Positions 1 through 10,228 of a stretch of 33,794 nt of DNA are shown here, piece by piece. Source of the stretch: Collybiopsis luxurians FD-317 M1 (lineage: Eukaryota > Basidiomycota > Agaricomycetes > Agaricales > Omphalotaceae). The translations under genes and the position numbers were made by a program. Location of the stretch: contig KN834850.1 in NCBI GenBank assembly GCA_000827265.1, forward strand, positions 138,020 through 171,813, in the 5' to 3' direction. The notes beneath the pieces are model-generated. The model saw nothing but the letters and a program-made list of their open reading frames with translations. It had not been told where the DNA came from and did not search any database. Each line of letters opens with the position of its first letter. Positions within the stretch are counted from its first letter, which is position 1.

Positions 1-730
1 AATAACATTGAAGTTTGCTTCACTTTGAGATCCTGGGAGTATCAGATAGGAAATACAGTCACAATTGCTTGCAAGCACAAGCTGTAATCTAATCAACCAT
101 AATGGCAAATTGTATTACACATTAGAATCACTACAAGAGCCAGTTTGGGCCCTGGTACGTGCATGCAATTGACTTGCCAATGGTGCCGATCTGGACTCCT
201 TCCTTAAATGGGGGGAAGGGGTCCCGTGAGAATCGTATCCAAGATTTGAATCTCTGGCTCCTCTTGGGTGGCTGCCTCCTGTGAGAATAGTACCCAATTC
301 AAATCTTCCAAGCATCTTGCACTGAGTAGCATCCGGAAAAGATAGAAGTTTTAAACTCTACTGTACATGATATATGAGAATGCCAGTAAAAGTATATCAG
401 ATGGCTCATTACGTGAAGAGGCCATTGACAAAATTTTGTCAACGAAATTCAGGTTAAGCGCTGAAGCGTCAACTGTGTTAGTTAAGAAAGGAGGTTTATC
501 ACGCGACCTCGATTTGAATCTCATCAATGTATTGTGAGAAACTCCTGCCTATTGGGGCCAGATTTGGGGAGATCGTGGCCGATCGCCGCATACAAAGCCC
601 TCCCTTCCCTTCGGTCAGAGTCGGGGATCCCTTCTTACAGACAATGACAATTATACAATTGAATCTAGAATAATGGTTAATTCAATTACATACAGGACAG
701 CAGTATACATAGGTCATACATGTGTACAAC
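1..730. other. No gene recognised
   Basis: I see no convincing coding sequence here. A short inverted pair, AGATTTGAAT at 242-251 and ATTCAAATCT at 297-306, lies within two loosely similar segments that both begin GTGAGAAT (near 226 and 282). This may be a fragment of a dispersed repeat. Confidence 0.4.
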
Positions 731-1055
731 GATCAACATAGACTTGAATACAGTATGTCAAGTAGCACAGCGAAAGATAACCAAAGTCCAGACAAGTAGC
801 GAGTGAGCAAAGCAGCAAGAAGAAAAAAAAGTCCAACCAAGTATCGAGTGGGCAGCGTAACACAGTCCGAGCGAGCACAGCAAGAGCGAGCGACGATTGA
901 GGGCCGAAAAGCAATTAGAGTGGTAATATCTGGAAATTGCTGTAGCTGCGAGAAAAGGAATATGCAGAAAGCGTGCACACCTAGGAACATTTTGCTCGCT
1001 TTCTGGGTGAGAGGTAGCTGGACGCTTGGTGATCCGGTCAACCGCCTCTTCCTCA

Positions 1056-2530
1056 TCATCGGATACCAGAACTGTCAAGGGAGCGTGCCGGCGATGGGTC
1101 ATGCGCAGGTTGTGGTCCATTCTGGTCGTCCATCTCAGCGTCGGATGGATGAAAATCATCCTCTGCATCATCACCGTCGTTGCCCAGGTCCATATCCGTA
1201 GGTTGAAAATCTTGAAGAGAATCAGCTTGACAGTCTTGATATTCTTCTAGTCCTGAATCCAACCCGTCGTCGTCATGTGCATCGCCTTCCAAATCAGCTG
1301 GGACAACCTTGGCGCTTAGGTCCCCTTTGGCAGCTGAGTCATATGCTGAGTCATAACGATCTGGTGACGCAGAAAGTTGGCGGGAGGGTGAAAGAGATGA
1401 GAGGATTTGGCAGGTTGAGGAGCGCGGGCAGAGGTGTGCAAGTGAGCATGAGTTGGCATACAATACGGCTCGACTGTGGGGTGCGAGAACGCTGTCAAGA
1501 CCCAGGTGAACGAGGAGCCTATTGGCGAGTGTACCGTGACGTTTGGAAAGGTTGATGAGTACCGGACATATGAGTATGAGCTGGTTGGCGAGTTGTGCGG
1601 CTTGATGGTGGAGTGCGGAAGGGTTAACGTTTGTGGGCTGGCTTTGAACGTCCTGACTGGTTTGTTAGCAGCACAACGTTCCTGGGAAGGAGGAGATTGG
1701 CTCGTTCTCTTTATCGAATGAGGGATTTCAACAGGCAGGAGGGTCTTTGGGATTCGGGTCCACTTCTTCATCTGGATTGATATACTCGCTCATGTGCTGG
1801 TGGAGCAGCACGAGGTCGGAGTCCGACGCCGGTTCGTTATCTTCACCGTCCTCAGCGCCGAAGATTCCCCTAGATGAAAATTTGTTAGTAACGAAATGGA
1901 AATTCGGTAACGACGTACTGGTTCAGTTGCCGAAAAGTTCTCGCCCTCCAGTTGGCTGGGACCTTCTCAATCCACTCGACCATCCGTTCATAGAAATTGT
2001 CCTCCTTGAAACTTCCGTCTTTCTTACTATAGGACTGGAGAGTCAACATCAAGAACCGAAGCAGGCAAGAGATGAATCAACTGCGATATAAAAACCACGG
2101 TAGTCACAACTATGGCCACCTAAGCCAGATTCTGGCTTGAAATCTTCTTGAATACTTCGAATCTTCGCATTCCCCCTTCGTATAGGCTGAAGTTCGGGTT
2201 CAAGAGCAGAGGTCGGGCTAGTCATCATACTTTGGTCCAACCGATGAGGAAGGCCGGAACGCTGTTGGAAGTCATGGCGGGGATCAACCCAGTTTTGATT
2301 TCATCTTGGACTCTAGACCGTATGTAAGTAAATAAAAAAGAAATTGGGCAAAAATACACACTTGTTAACGTCAGCCAAGCTCTCGTTGTCAATCCAGGAT
2401 CGATGCGCAAACTGCAACAGCATGGCCATTTGAGGGTCGTTAATCCCTCGCTCAGCCTTGTGGAAATCGCCGGAAAATCGAAGTTGGCGGGGTCTTTGCC
2501 AAGGGCACGCAGAACTCTTTCGACGATAGT
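1056..2530 (-). pseudogene. Decayed multi-exon hypothetical gene with acidic C-terminus
   Basis: Pieces of one reading path can be followed on the minus strand. An exon near 2362-2480 (ending ..SLADVN) joins across a 49-bp intron (2313-2361, GTGTGT...CTAG) to a segment reading VQDEIKTGLIPAM and FLIGWTK. A later exon reading DNFYERMVEWIEKVPANW joins across a second 49-bp intron (1870-1918, GTACGT...CTAG with a CTAAC branch site) to GIFGAEDGEDNEPASDSD. The tail runs on in one frame to a TGA at 1056-1058, is rich in Asp and Ser, and has an internal TGA and TAA near 1.68-1.74 kb. The frame is also broken near 2225, so I call it damaged. The exon pattern faintly resembles Agaricomycete DUF6698-type proteins; that is recall, not a search, and the function is unknown. 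The 5' end is not defined. Some stops in the tail could lie in an unrecognised intron. Confidence 0.4.
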
Positions 2531-3256
2531 AGGAATTATTTGCAGGAATAGAATTATGATTGGAGGTTGACGACGTCGGGGGGGTAGAAGAGGCGGAGAA
2601 AGGCGAGGGGCCGACCCTGTCCTGAGGTTGGATTAAAACTGTCGTAAAATCGGTTCAAGTTGTAGGCAATCTAGAGAGGAAATGGCGTCAATACCTCAGC
2701 GTGTTGCCCTCTGAGATCTGAGAGAGCAAGGGGAACTAACTGGCACATCTAACGACGCAGATTCATCCAACCGGAGAGATTTTGAACAAGACCAGGGAAG
2801 AGGATGAGCCAGCAGGCCACAGACTCGGAGTAAAAGCACTATCGACTCGATCAAGCACCGAGTAAAATGGCGAGAACTGAGGCGCTGCAAGGTCGTGAGA
2901 CTGAGAAAAGCGTAGTCAAGTCTTGACGTGATCTTGATAAAAACATTGTGATGTTTGCGTTACTTCTTTGGCGCCAGCTGCTGTTGCTTTGTCCTTTGCC
3001 ATCGCCATTCATGGTCCAGGTAAACCCTGACACTCATGCTCCAACCACTATCTAGTGTCAGAGACCTTCGCGTCGATAAAATGAAATACAGATGACTAAG
3101 ACGGGCCGCGTCGTTTGGAGTCGTTAGTCCCAGATTTTGTCTCTCCCCTCCATCTTGCACAACTTTACTGCCGTAAAACATAGTACGCGCCACCCACCAG
3201 TTGCGAGAGTTTGCCATACTAAATCTCTTTCTTTGTTCGCTCCAGTACCCAGAAAA

Positions 3257-3529
3257 ATGACTGGCAAGACGGCTGGACTTGAGAACTTTAATGCTACCTT
3301 GAAGAAGGTCGGAGACGATGGTGAGTCCCGAGAAATCCTGATCAGATATCTCTTTCTCAACTGAAGACTTGCTTCTCCAATAGGAACCTCGATTAGAGGT
3401 TTTTCGGTTTTCAACAATGGGCAGAACGGAACCAAGGGTGCGGGCGGGTCGGGAGGAACGAAAGGAACAGGTAGCGGGTCCACCAAAAACAAGACGGACG
3501 TTCCACGAGGTAACGCTTGCATGGAATAG
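3257..3529 (+). CDS. Small two-exon glycine-rich protein (69 aa)
   Basis: Exon 1 is 3257-3320 and starts MTGKTAGLENFNATLKKVGDD. A 63-bp intron at 3321-3383 begins GTGAGT and ends CCAATAG. Exon 2 runs 3384-3529 and ends in TAG. The splice keeps the frame (64 nt, then 146 nt) and gives 69 residues. The second half is a Gly/Ser/Thr/Lys-rich stretch with no hydrophobic segment, so it is probably soluble. No family was recognised. An alternative donor (GTAACG) near 3510 could extend it by another exon. The main evidence is the consensus donor and acceptor with typical fungal spacing. Function is unknown. Confidence 0.5.
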
Positions 3530-3812
3530 CTGAAGCACGATGGCCGTAATCGTGCAAACAGCGGTAGGAGTTGTTGGCTTGAATGCTTGAACCAGAGTCT
3601 GTGTGCATTAGAGGGATATGGGACCATCGATCATGAAATCCTGTAGACATCTTAGACCGACCCAGGTAGACGTACGACTCCACACCTTACCTTCATTCGA
3701 TTCGTAGCATTCCTCATATTTCTTTTCCAAATTTCGATGTGGTTTCTGCCGCAGCGCGCGCAGCATACCTTTTTGACAAAGTCCTCGACTCGTTCTTTGT
3801 TCACTTCGAAGA

Positions 3813-4118
3813 ATGCGGCTCAAGATATGCCATCCTAGCCCTCCCCGTGTTGTTAGAAGCCACCTTGAAGTCCAACAACATCCTCCTAGCTCCGCTGCAA
3901 AGCGTTTCCGCTTCGCTATCGGTCAAGCTCCATTGTACCCAATACAATTCGGCCCGGAGCTTTCCGCTTTCATACATTTTCTAGAATCCCTGACTCGCGT
4001 TCTAGGTTTCGGAGGCAATACGTTCAGCTGGGCAATCAGTCTTTTTTATCTTGACGAGACCAACAGGGTCTCGCCGTACCACTTGGAACGAATTAGCCCC
4101 GTACCGCGACGTTTGTAA
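3813..4118 (+). CDS. Possible ORF, 101 codons, unknown
   Basis: An open frame whose middle (FRFAIGQAPLYPIQFGPELS, then LESLTRVLGFGG) looks more protein-like than its flanks. No domain was recognised, and an intron or a different start is possible. It could be an exon of a larger gene or chance. Confidence 0.2.
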   Translation: MRLKICHPSPPRVVRSHLEVQQHPPSSAAKRFRFAIGQAPLYPIQFGPELSAFIHFLESLTRVLGFGGNTFSWAISLFYLDETNRVSPYHLERISPVPRRL

Positions 4119-4282
4119 ACACCCGCGTAAACAGCAGAACCCAGTTCGTGAGGGTAAAAAATTCGCGTGCTTGGCCATCCAGATTGGCATAGGGAGAAGC
4201 CCATAGCTTGACGATGAATTCAAAGATAAAAAGATAACCATCGCCTGCGCTTGCGCATCGGCAAAGAGTTCCTCTAGTGAGG

Positions 4283-4888
4283 TTATATCGCTTTGCCATT
4301 CTCGTATTTTCTAGGCCAGGTAAACCCCACGATTTTATGAGGCTTCGAAACGGGGCGTAGAGCGAATCCATTACTTTGGGATGCACAAACGACTGTAGCA
4401 TTAATTCCGGGCTTGGATGCGAGGCCCGAACTCTTCTTGCCTCGGCCTCCGTTATCGCCAGACAGAGCTTGGATGCGAGGTCCGAACTCTTCTTTTGCTC
4501 TGATTGCTGTATCCGACAGAGAGGAAGGCTTCATGCACACCTCGGCCTCCTTTATCGTCAGACAGAGCTTGGATGCGAGGCTCGAAATCTTGTTTTGCTC
4601 TGATTGCTGTATCCGACAGAGAAGAATGCTTCGCGTTGGCTCTCCCGGATCAGAGTAGCCAGGGAATGGGGATGGCACGCACTCCCCCCAGCTAGGCGAT
4701 GTGAGGTTGGAAGAGGTGCCTGTATGATAATGGTAAAGCGGTCCTAGAGCGAATGGAGCCTGCATGTATACGTTCGAGGGAGAGGACAGATAGATAGGAC
4801 GACCGGTGGCAATTTCGTACGTCATCCTATCCGTGTTGAGAAGCGGAGCCAAAAAGTGATATGGCGAACTAGAGGGAGGAGAGCCCAT
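4283..4888 (-). CDS. Ser/Pro-rich ORF containing tandem repeats, unknown
   Basis: A 201-codon minus-strand ORF. The first half is rich in Ser, Pro and Tyr, and a few stretches (TYEIATGRPIYLSSPSN) look protein-like. The second half is simply the translation of the 100-bp tandem repeat at 4405-4625 in one frame. No domain, signal peptide or membrane segment is evident. The open frame may continue upstream past the ATG. It may be a gene fragment into which repeats expanded, or a chance ORF across repeats. Confidence 0.25.
   Translation of the reverse strand: MGSPPSSSPYHFLAPLLNTDRMTYEIATGRPIYLSSPSNVYMQAPFALGPLYHYHTGTSSNLTSPSWGECVPSPFPGYSDPGEPTRSILLCRIQQSEQNKISSLASKLCLTIKEAEVCMKPSSLSDTAIRAKEEFGPRIQALSGDNGGRGKKSSGLASKPGINATVVCASQSNGFALRPVSKPHKIVGFTWPRKYENGKAI
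4405..4625. repeat. Imperfect ~100-bp tandem repeat, about 2.5 copies
   Basis: The segment beginning GAGCTTGGATGCGAGG at 4465 recurs at 4565, exactly 100 bp later. A further copy starting near 4408 lacks about 45 bp of the unit. Shared parts include TGCTCTGATTGCTGTATCC and CTCGGCCTCC. A dispersed partial copy lies at 5268-5332. Confidence 0.85.
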
Positions 4889-5267
4889 TGGCGTGGTGAG
4901 GTTAGAGAACGTTGACTGTTTCCCCTGCGGTTCCTCTTGGGTGCTAACAGCGACCGCGTCCTAATGTCTTTTTTCCGCTGGCATTCATTTGTGAGCCCTG
5001 TGATGCAAAGCAAAGTAACGAGTTTGGGTGTGCAGACATGTCGACTGTTTTCCAGAGTCAAAACCAAAATCCTTCAAGGAGCAGTCATGGAGAATCAACG
5101 GCTGGCCATTTCCTGCAGTTGTCTCTGCTATACTTCATTTGTGAGCTCTTCGAGGGGAAGCAAGGTGACAAGATGAGATACGACGATTGTTTTCGAAGTG
5201 TTTGAATCAAGATCTTTTGAGAAAGGGATACAGTCAGAGACTTGAAAATTTGTAGAATTACATTTGA

Positions 5268-5332
5268 AACATGCCCACCTCGGTCTCCTTTATCGCCAGA
5301 CAAACTTCAGGCTTGAGGATCTGCTCTCGAAG
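5268..5332. repeat. Dispersed partial copy of the 4.4-kb tandem repeat
   Basis: The stretch from CATGCCCACCTCGG to the CGCCAGACAAACTT region matches the repeat unit at 4531-4570 with a few substitutions, then continues with weaker similarity (GGCTTGAGGATCTGCTCTCG). Orientation is the same as in the tandem array. Confidence 0.65.
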
Positions 5333-5479
5333 GACTGTATTTTCGAGTTCAGCTTTGATGACATGCTAAAAAGAATGAGATTCAGCTATAATACACTCCA
5401 AAACTGTACATCGACTTACCCTCAGTGCTCATCTCTTGCTAAAGGACGGCAATTCCAAGAAGAGGAAATATCGTCTAGT

Positions 5480-6520
5480 TGAAGGAGCGGAGAGGACGTC
5501 TGTTGGTCAGCCAAGAACACATGTCTACCGAACTCGTGGTTCTGGTTCTTCCTCTAAGCATGCCAAATTCGGAGATTGAGAGCTAGAATGTAACTTAGAT
5601 ATGGTTCTTTAGAGGAGAATGACCGTCAAACGGCGGCGAATGAGGCAGAGCTGGAGGTCGGGTACAGAGTGTACTATATCCCTGCTTTTAAATTCGGCTC
5701 TCATTAAACTGATATGGCCGAATTAAACAAAGGATAAAGTAACATTTTAAATAGACCCAGCTCTTCCACATTTCTCCTCGGATTGAACGACTGCTGTCTC
5801 TGGTGGTTATATTTCTTCATTTGGACGAAGACTCAAGTAAAGATAACTCAATCTCTTCCCTGCGAGGACAATTGTTTCCGCAATTTATTCTGAGAATTTC
5901 GCTTCTTCGCTGCATGCTTTGACTTGTGCCTTCGCTTCCCCTTCTTCAAAGCTTGAGCTAGCTCAGTATCAAAACCCACACCGACACACTTCAAGATAAC
6001 CAACTACATTCCATCAGTTCACCACCCTCGTACCGCTTGCAAAATCTCGTGATATGAAGGAACGCCTTATTTTGATTGCTGTAATACTAAAGCTGCGAGT
6101 GGACAATGTTCAACTTCAACGCCATGTTTTTCACAGGCTCGACGTCTTTGGGCTGTAGAAAGACAAGTAGAGAGATAGACTCACAATTGAGGCTGGTAAA
6201 ATCCATCCCTATTAGTGCATACTCCGTGCCGTTCAACGCGTTTTTATATAAATAATCCGACTATTCGGCATCGTAAAGAGTTCCTGCGACTGTGGTCCCG
6301 GGAGCGATGGGAGAACCATCACGAGGTACAGTCAAAGTTATAGTATTTTCAATCTGTTATATAGACTTTCGTATAAATACTTCAATTGTAACGCTTTGCA
6401 AGAGCGCAATCTGTCATCTTTATTTGCCATGAGGTCGGGTCCAGTTGAAAAATGCAAGAGCACGTACGCTTTCACATGTTAGCGAAGGAAAGGCGTACAT
6501 AGAAAACTTTTGGCGTAAGA
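5480..6520. other. Gene-free stretch
   Basis: About 1 kb with only short open frames and no splice pattern I could join. Nothing repetitive or structured stands out. It may include the promoter of the small gene at 6527, with a TATAAATA-like tract near 6370-6380. Confidence 0.4.
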
Positions 6521-6526
6521 CAAAAG

Positions 6527-6838
6527 ATGGGCGATTCTACCATGCACACGGTGAGCTATGCCAGCGTTCTCTACCTAACCTTTCTGTTTCCCTAATCAAC
6601 ACACGCAAAGAGTATGAACCCCGAACCATCACTCACGGCGTTGGGATTATCTCTCGAGGGTCAATCGGATGATACGTACGACTCAGCAAATACAATCCAT
6701 AGTATCTCAACCGCCTTGGACGAGCTCATGAATGAAAAACATCGTCGAGCCGGTACTATCGCAAGGACGTCACACGAGTACCTCTCTGGCGAACTGGAGT
6801 GTGCGGCGCAGGAGGTTACGACATCATCCTCCGTTTGA
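6527..6838 (+). CDS. Possible two-exon small protein (83 aa)
   Basis: Exon 1 (6527-6550) encodes MGDSTMHT. A 60-bp intron (6551-6610) begins GTGAGC and ends CAAAG. Exon 2 (6611-6838) reads SMNPEPSLTALGLSLEGQSD and onward, ending VTTSSSV and TGA. The phase is kept, but the acceptor AAG is weaker than CAG or TAG. The product would be hydrophilic with many Ser, Thr and Glu. No family was recognised. The alternative is a single-exon 74-aa ORF from 6614. Confidence 0.35.
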
Positions 6839-6928
6839 AGTCATGGCACAGAAGATTATTTATCGATTTTTGTAAAACTAGTGATATTGAATCGTAGCCT
6901 GTAGTATAAGCCCCACCCTTACTCTCCC

Positions 6929-7178
6929 AATCAGACCTTCAAAGAGCCAAGCTTTACGATAGGGAACAACCCGCTTAAAATCTATTGCTGAATTGATTTC
7001 TGGCGATTTTCATCAAGTGCCGTTCTCTGAAAAAGGACTGCGATACCAATCAAGATACTCAATACTGCAAAATAGAAATTAACAGGATTGGACTCACCCA
7101 ATCTTTGAACACCCCATCCGGTAGAATATCGGCTAGTTCTTTCAATGGAGTATCAGCAAGTATCGGCTGGACGTCTTC
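6929..7178. repeat. Copy 1 of a 250-bp duplicated segment (BTB gene 3' end)
   Basis: This segment, from AATCAGACCTTCAAAGAGCC through TATCGGCTGGACG, is strongly similar to 9978-10228 in the same orientation. It covers the last exon, the last intron and about half of the third exon of the BTB gene. Confidence 0.9.
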
Positions 7179-7736
7179 AATTAGCTCGTGATAATCATGC
7201 TTGGCTGCAAACTCTAGTATTCGTTTAGGGTGTTCTTGTTCAAAGTCCCTATCATCACAAGCAATTCTCGGTCAGCCCCCACTATGAGTGTATCTTGAAA
7301 TGAGCCCTCTCACCTTAATTGATAAACGCAAGTAATACACGCTGCAAACACTTGGTATTTCTCCGCAGCTTCTGCGAGCAGCAACAGAGAATCAAGATCC
7401 AGGCTCCTCAATGATGGGAATTGGCGGGGGTACACAAACTGAAAGAGCAGTTCAAGAGTTACTGATGACTCAGTGACGCGCACCGTCTCCTTCAAGTCTT
7501 CGTCTCGGGAGATATCTACGGGTGGGAAGCCTCCTGTGGTATATTGAAGGTTATTTTTGTGCAAGTGGAAGTGAACATTGTCCGATGATTGTACGATAAG
7601 GTCAGCATCAGCTGAGTTAACTGAGAGTGGTTATGGTGAGGATTCAAGGAATACAGCTCGATAGAACACCTCGGGTTAACTTACACAAGGTACTGGACTT
7701 GGGACGGGGCTCAGAGTCAGAAGGAGTACGTAGCAT
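6975..7736 (-). CDS. BTB/POZ domain protein, four exons, 187 aa
   Basis: Exons (minus): 7736-7685, 7611-7314, 7248-7098 and 7037-6975. Introns are 73, 65 and 60 bp; their donors are GTAAGT, GTGAGA and GTGAGT and their acceptors CAG, TAG and CAG. All phases agree. The spliced protein starts MLRTPSDSEPRPKSSTLSDA and ends in TAA. The BTB core follows the usual order of fungal BTB proteins: the DADLIVQSSDNVHFHLHK strand/helix, then ESSVTLELLFQFVYP, then LAEAAEKYQV. A short helical tail includes EFAAKHDY and ends FKDW plus the last exon. BTB domains mediate dimerisation and often recruit Cullin-3 ligases. No Kelch, zinc-finger or other partner domain is present. Length suits the small stand-alone BTB proteins that are abundant in Agaricomycetes. 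No in-frame stop was found, unlike many neighbours. Confidence 0.85.
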
Positions 7737-7739
7737 AGT

Positions 7740-8145
7740 TTAGAAAGCTAGGACAGTGCTATAGTAGAGAAACGAGGGTGTGTACCATGGGACGGAGCAC
7801 TAAAGGTTTAAATGCCCCCTCTAGCCTAGCACACGCCGCAGCTCAAGGTTGTGTCATGTTCAGCCTTCTGTAGGATCTGTCAACTGTCAGGGATGAAATT
7901 ATAATTCAATCAAAAACCTATGACTTCTGCGAATACCTCCGATTCTGGCTTCGGTCATTACAAAAACCTCAGACTCCGGCATACTGAAAATTGACTATGG
8001 CTAATCCTTGATACTCTGAATGGGGTTCTGCTTCTCAGAATAGGACTCCTTGCCTTGAAGTAGCTTGCTTAATTCTTATCCAAGTGTGTAGTAATGCTCA
8101 ACTCTTGAGGAGGAGCCTGAGACCAATGGACAAGTTGCCCAGGAC
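7740..8145. other. Upstream region of BTB gene, no gene seen
   Basis: Upstream of the BTB start I see no further coding signal. It contains ordinary mixed-composition sequence up to the start of the minisatellite. Confidence 0.4.
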
Positions 8146-8315
8146 CTACCAACTGCTTTCGGACAACTTACTGGCAACTTTCCAACTGACTGACAGCTTT
8201 CTAACGACCTACTGGTAGCTTTCCAACAACTTTTCAACAGCTTTCCAACTGACTTACCAACAGCTTTCCAATGACTTATCAACAGCTTTCCAACAGCTTT
8301 CCGAGAACTTATCAC
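8146..8315. repeat. Degenerate ~20-bp minisatellite (island 1)
   Basis: About seven imperfect units built around CAGCTTTCCAAC followed by ACTTAYCAA or ACCTACTGG. The overlapping minus-strand ORF with repeated KAVGKLL is a by-product of the repeat. Confidence 0.8.
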
Positions 8316-8537
8316 AGTTGATTGCGAAATTGTAGAATAAATTCCAAAAAATGCACTTCAGTGATGGTGTTTACTGCCAAACAAATATACTGTTCATTGC
8401 TCCACCGATGTCAGGACAGCTGTACATTTAGCAGCATTCTCGTGGAGCAATGAATGGATGACTTCCCGTAGGCATTAATTGTCAAAAATCTTACAATTAA
8501 TCGACTCGGAAAGCTCGGAAGAAGGTCCGGACACCTA

Positions 8538-8628
8538 GTATTTGAAATTCAAGACGTGTTGTAAACTTTAAATCTACGAAGGGGTCAGGACCCCTTCGTA
8601 GATTGTTGTAAGCTGCAATTTCAAATAG
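8538..8628. repeat. TA-flanked foldback with perfect 16-bp-arm hairpin
   Basis: AATCTACGAAGGGGTC (8571-8586), a 2-base spacer AG, then the exact reverse complement (8589-8604). Outside this, TATTTGAAATT at 8538-8548 is the exact reverse complement of AATTTCAAATA at 8618-8628, and the sequence between shows partial pairing. TA at both outer ends would fit a tiny MITE-like element with a TA target duplication, but the structure may equally be a regulatory or chance foldback. Confidence 0.75.
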
Positions 8629-9271
8629 AAATGGCCATTTTGGGGGATCCAGGTGACATGTGCACATGCAACCTGTGATGGCAACCAGCAACGGCGGCTC
8701 AGAAAGCGGGTCAGTACATTGAACATGGAGAGCGATGTATGCTCGCAGAGCACTCAATCTCTGAACAAGATGTGTAAAATATTGTCAGAATTAGAGTGTA
8801 TACATGTACTATAAAGCTTATCGATAGAATCCTACTCTCCAGCATTTTACTGCACATGCCTGGCCTCAATCTCGGCCTCAACAGGTATCTGCCTCCTGGT
8901 CTTCCTCCTCCTGGTCTTCCTCATCCACCTGCCTCTCAGCTTGGGGTTTTTCCACAAAGATCAGGAGGTTGAACTGTTCTTTGTCTTCTATTCCTCCTCC
9001 TTCATGCTGCAGTAGAGTGAGAGGGACTAGGTGCATGAACGTGACTCAGCGGTGGTAAGATCAACAAAATCGTGTGAACTTAGGTACAAATAAATTTCTA
9101 CGGGAATGTTAAGACGATAAACCGGCCGATTAATCGAATTTGACATCTTCCTCGGCTCTGCCATTCGAACATTTAATTGCAGCGGGAAGTCATCCAATTG
9201 GTGGTTTGTTGGTAGGTGAACGCAATCAGAAAGGCGCATTTTTTGGAATGCATTCTATATACAGTTTCACA
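8629..9271. other. No gene recognised; short tandem repeat
   Basis: No supported gene. A perfect 15-bp tandem duplication, CCTCCTGGTCTTCCT, occupies 8892-8906 and 8907-8921 in a pyrimidine-rich stretch. Confidence 0.45.
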
Positions 9272-9370
9272 ATCAGCTGTAACAGCTTTCCAATGATCTA
9301 CTGGCAGCTTTTCAATGGCTTACTGACAGCTGTCAAACAATTTACTTTCAGCTTACCGACGGTCTTACAA
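9272..9370. repeat. Degenerate ~20-bp minisatellite (island 2)
   Basis: Four to five poorer copies of the motif seen at 8146-8315: AACAGCTTTCCAATGATCTA, GGCAGCTTTTCAATGGCTTA, GACAGCTGTCAAACAATTTA and TTCAGCTTACCGAC. Same orientation as island 1, 1.1 kb away. Confidence 0.7.
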
Positions 9371-9506
9371 GATCCGTTTGACTTTCTCGGCTTTCCCGTC
9401 TTTACGCAACACTCTGTTCGAAGCTTTTGAGCCATGTCTGGCCAATTTAGCTTAATCGTTATCCGTGTTTTCAATACTTTTGTGGACAGAGTTTAATAAA
9501 ATGTTA

Positions 9507-9806
9507 CTAAAATTCATGAGGGTACATAGATCTAGCAATGGCAAGAGCATCCAGCCACAAACACACAACTTCTTCCTCTCGAGGTAGATGGTGATGGTGC
9601 CTTAATTGTTTGTCCAGATAAATGACCTGGCCTTGAGTCAAAAGATTGGATGGAGGAGTAACAGCAACTTCATTTAACTCAGGAGGAGGGCCTCTCTGGC
9701 CTAACCAGGAACTCACATTTTCACTGGCATAGTTCCATTGAAGAGTCTGCAATAATACCTCACCTTGTAATCCCTCCCAATTAACTCCAAATCTCGAGCT
9801 GTTCAT
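9507..9806 (-). CDS. Possible ORF or gene fragment, unknown
   Basis: A 99-codon frame containing WEGLQGEVLLQTLQWNYASE and LLTQGQVIYLDKQLRHHHHL. It has balanced composition and ends in a natural stop. Directly upstream, a second frame (EAQLKVQWRCLYLILWFTLF) looks similar in quality but is separated by a TGA, so this could be a broken gene. An alternative short start, MTDEQLEIWS, overlaps in another frame. No domain was recognised. Confidence 0.25.
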   Translation of the reverse strand: MNSSRFGVNWEGLQGEVLLQTLQWNYASENVSSWLGQRGPPPELNEVAVTPPSNLLTQGQVIYLDKQLRHHHHLPREEEVVCLWLDALAIARSMYPHEF

Positions 9807-9977
9807 CAGTCATGGCATACTACTCCAATGTGTCTCCTCGAACAGTGTGAACCAAAGAATCAAATACAAACATCTCCATTGGACTTTGAGCTGGGCCTCA
9901 ACCACGCCGTTGAGAGATTCAATGACAATTCCATGCCTCAGACAAAAATGTGAGGTGCTGGTAAGTCATTAGGAGGA

Positions 9978-10228
9978 AATCAGACCTTCAAAGAGCCAAG
10001 CTTTACGATAGGGAACAACCCGCTTAAACTTTACAGCTAAATTTGTTTCTGAAAATTTTCATCAAGTGCCGTTCTCTGAAAACGGACTGCGATACCAATC
10101 AAGATACTCAATACTGCAAATAGAAATCAACAGGATTGGACTCACCCAATCTTTGAACACTTCAGGCAGTAGAGTATTGACTAGTTCTGATAATGGAGTA
10201 TCAGCAAGTATCGGCTGGACATCCTCAT
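9978..10228. repeat. Copy 2 of the 250-bp duplicated segment
   Basis: Matches 6929-7178 in the same orientation, including the exon/intron junctions. It diverges by scattered substitutions and small indels. Confidence 0.9.

Noticed and set aside
8146..8315. CRISPR array
   Set aside because: Units are contiguous, degenerate and lack unique spacers; the genome is eukaryotic.
8076..8315. Minus ORF with KAVGKLL repeats as a protein gene
   Set aside because: Coincides with the minisatellite; no other coding support.
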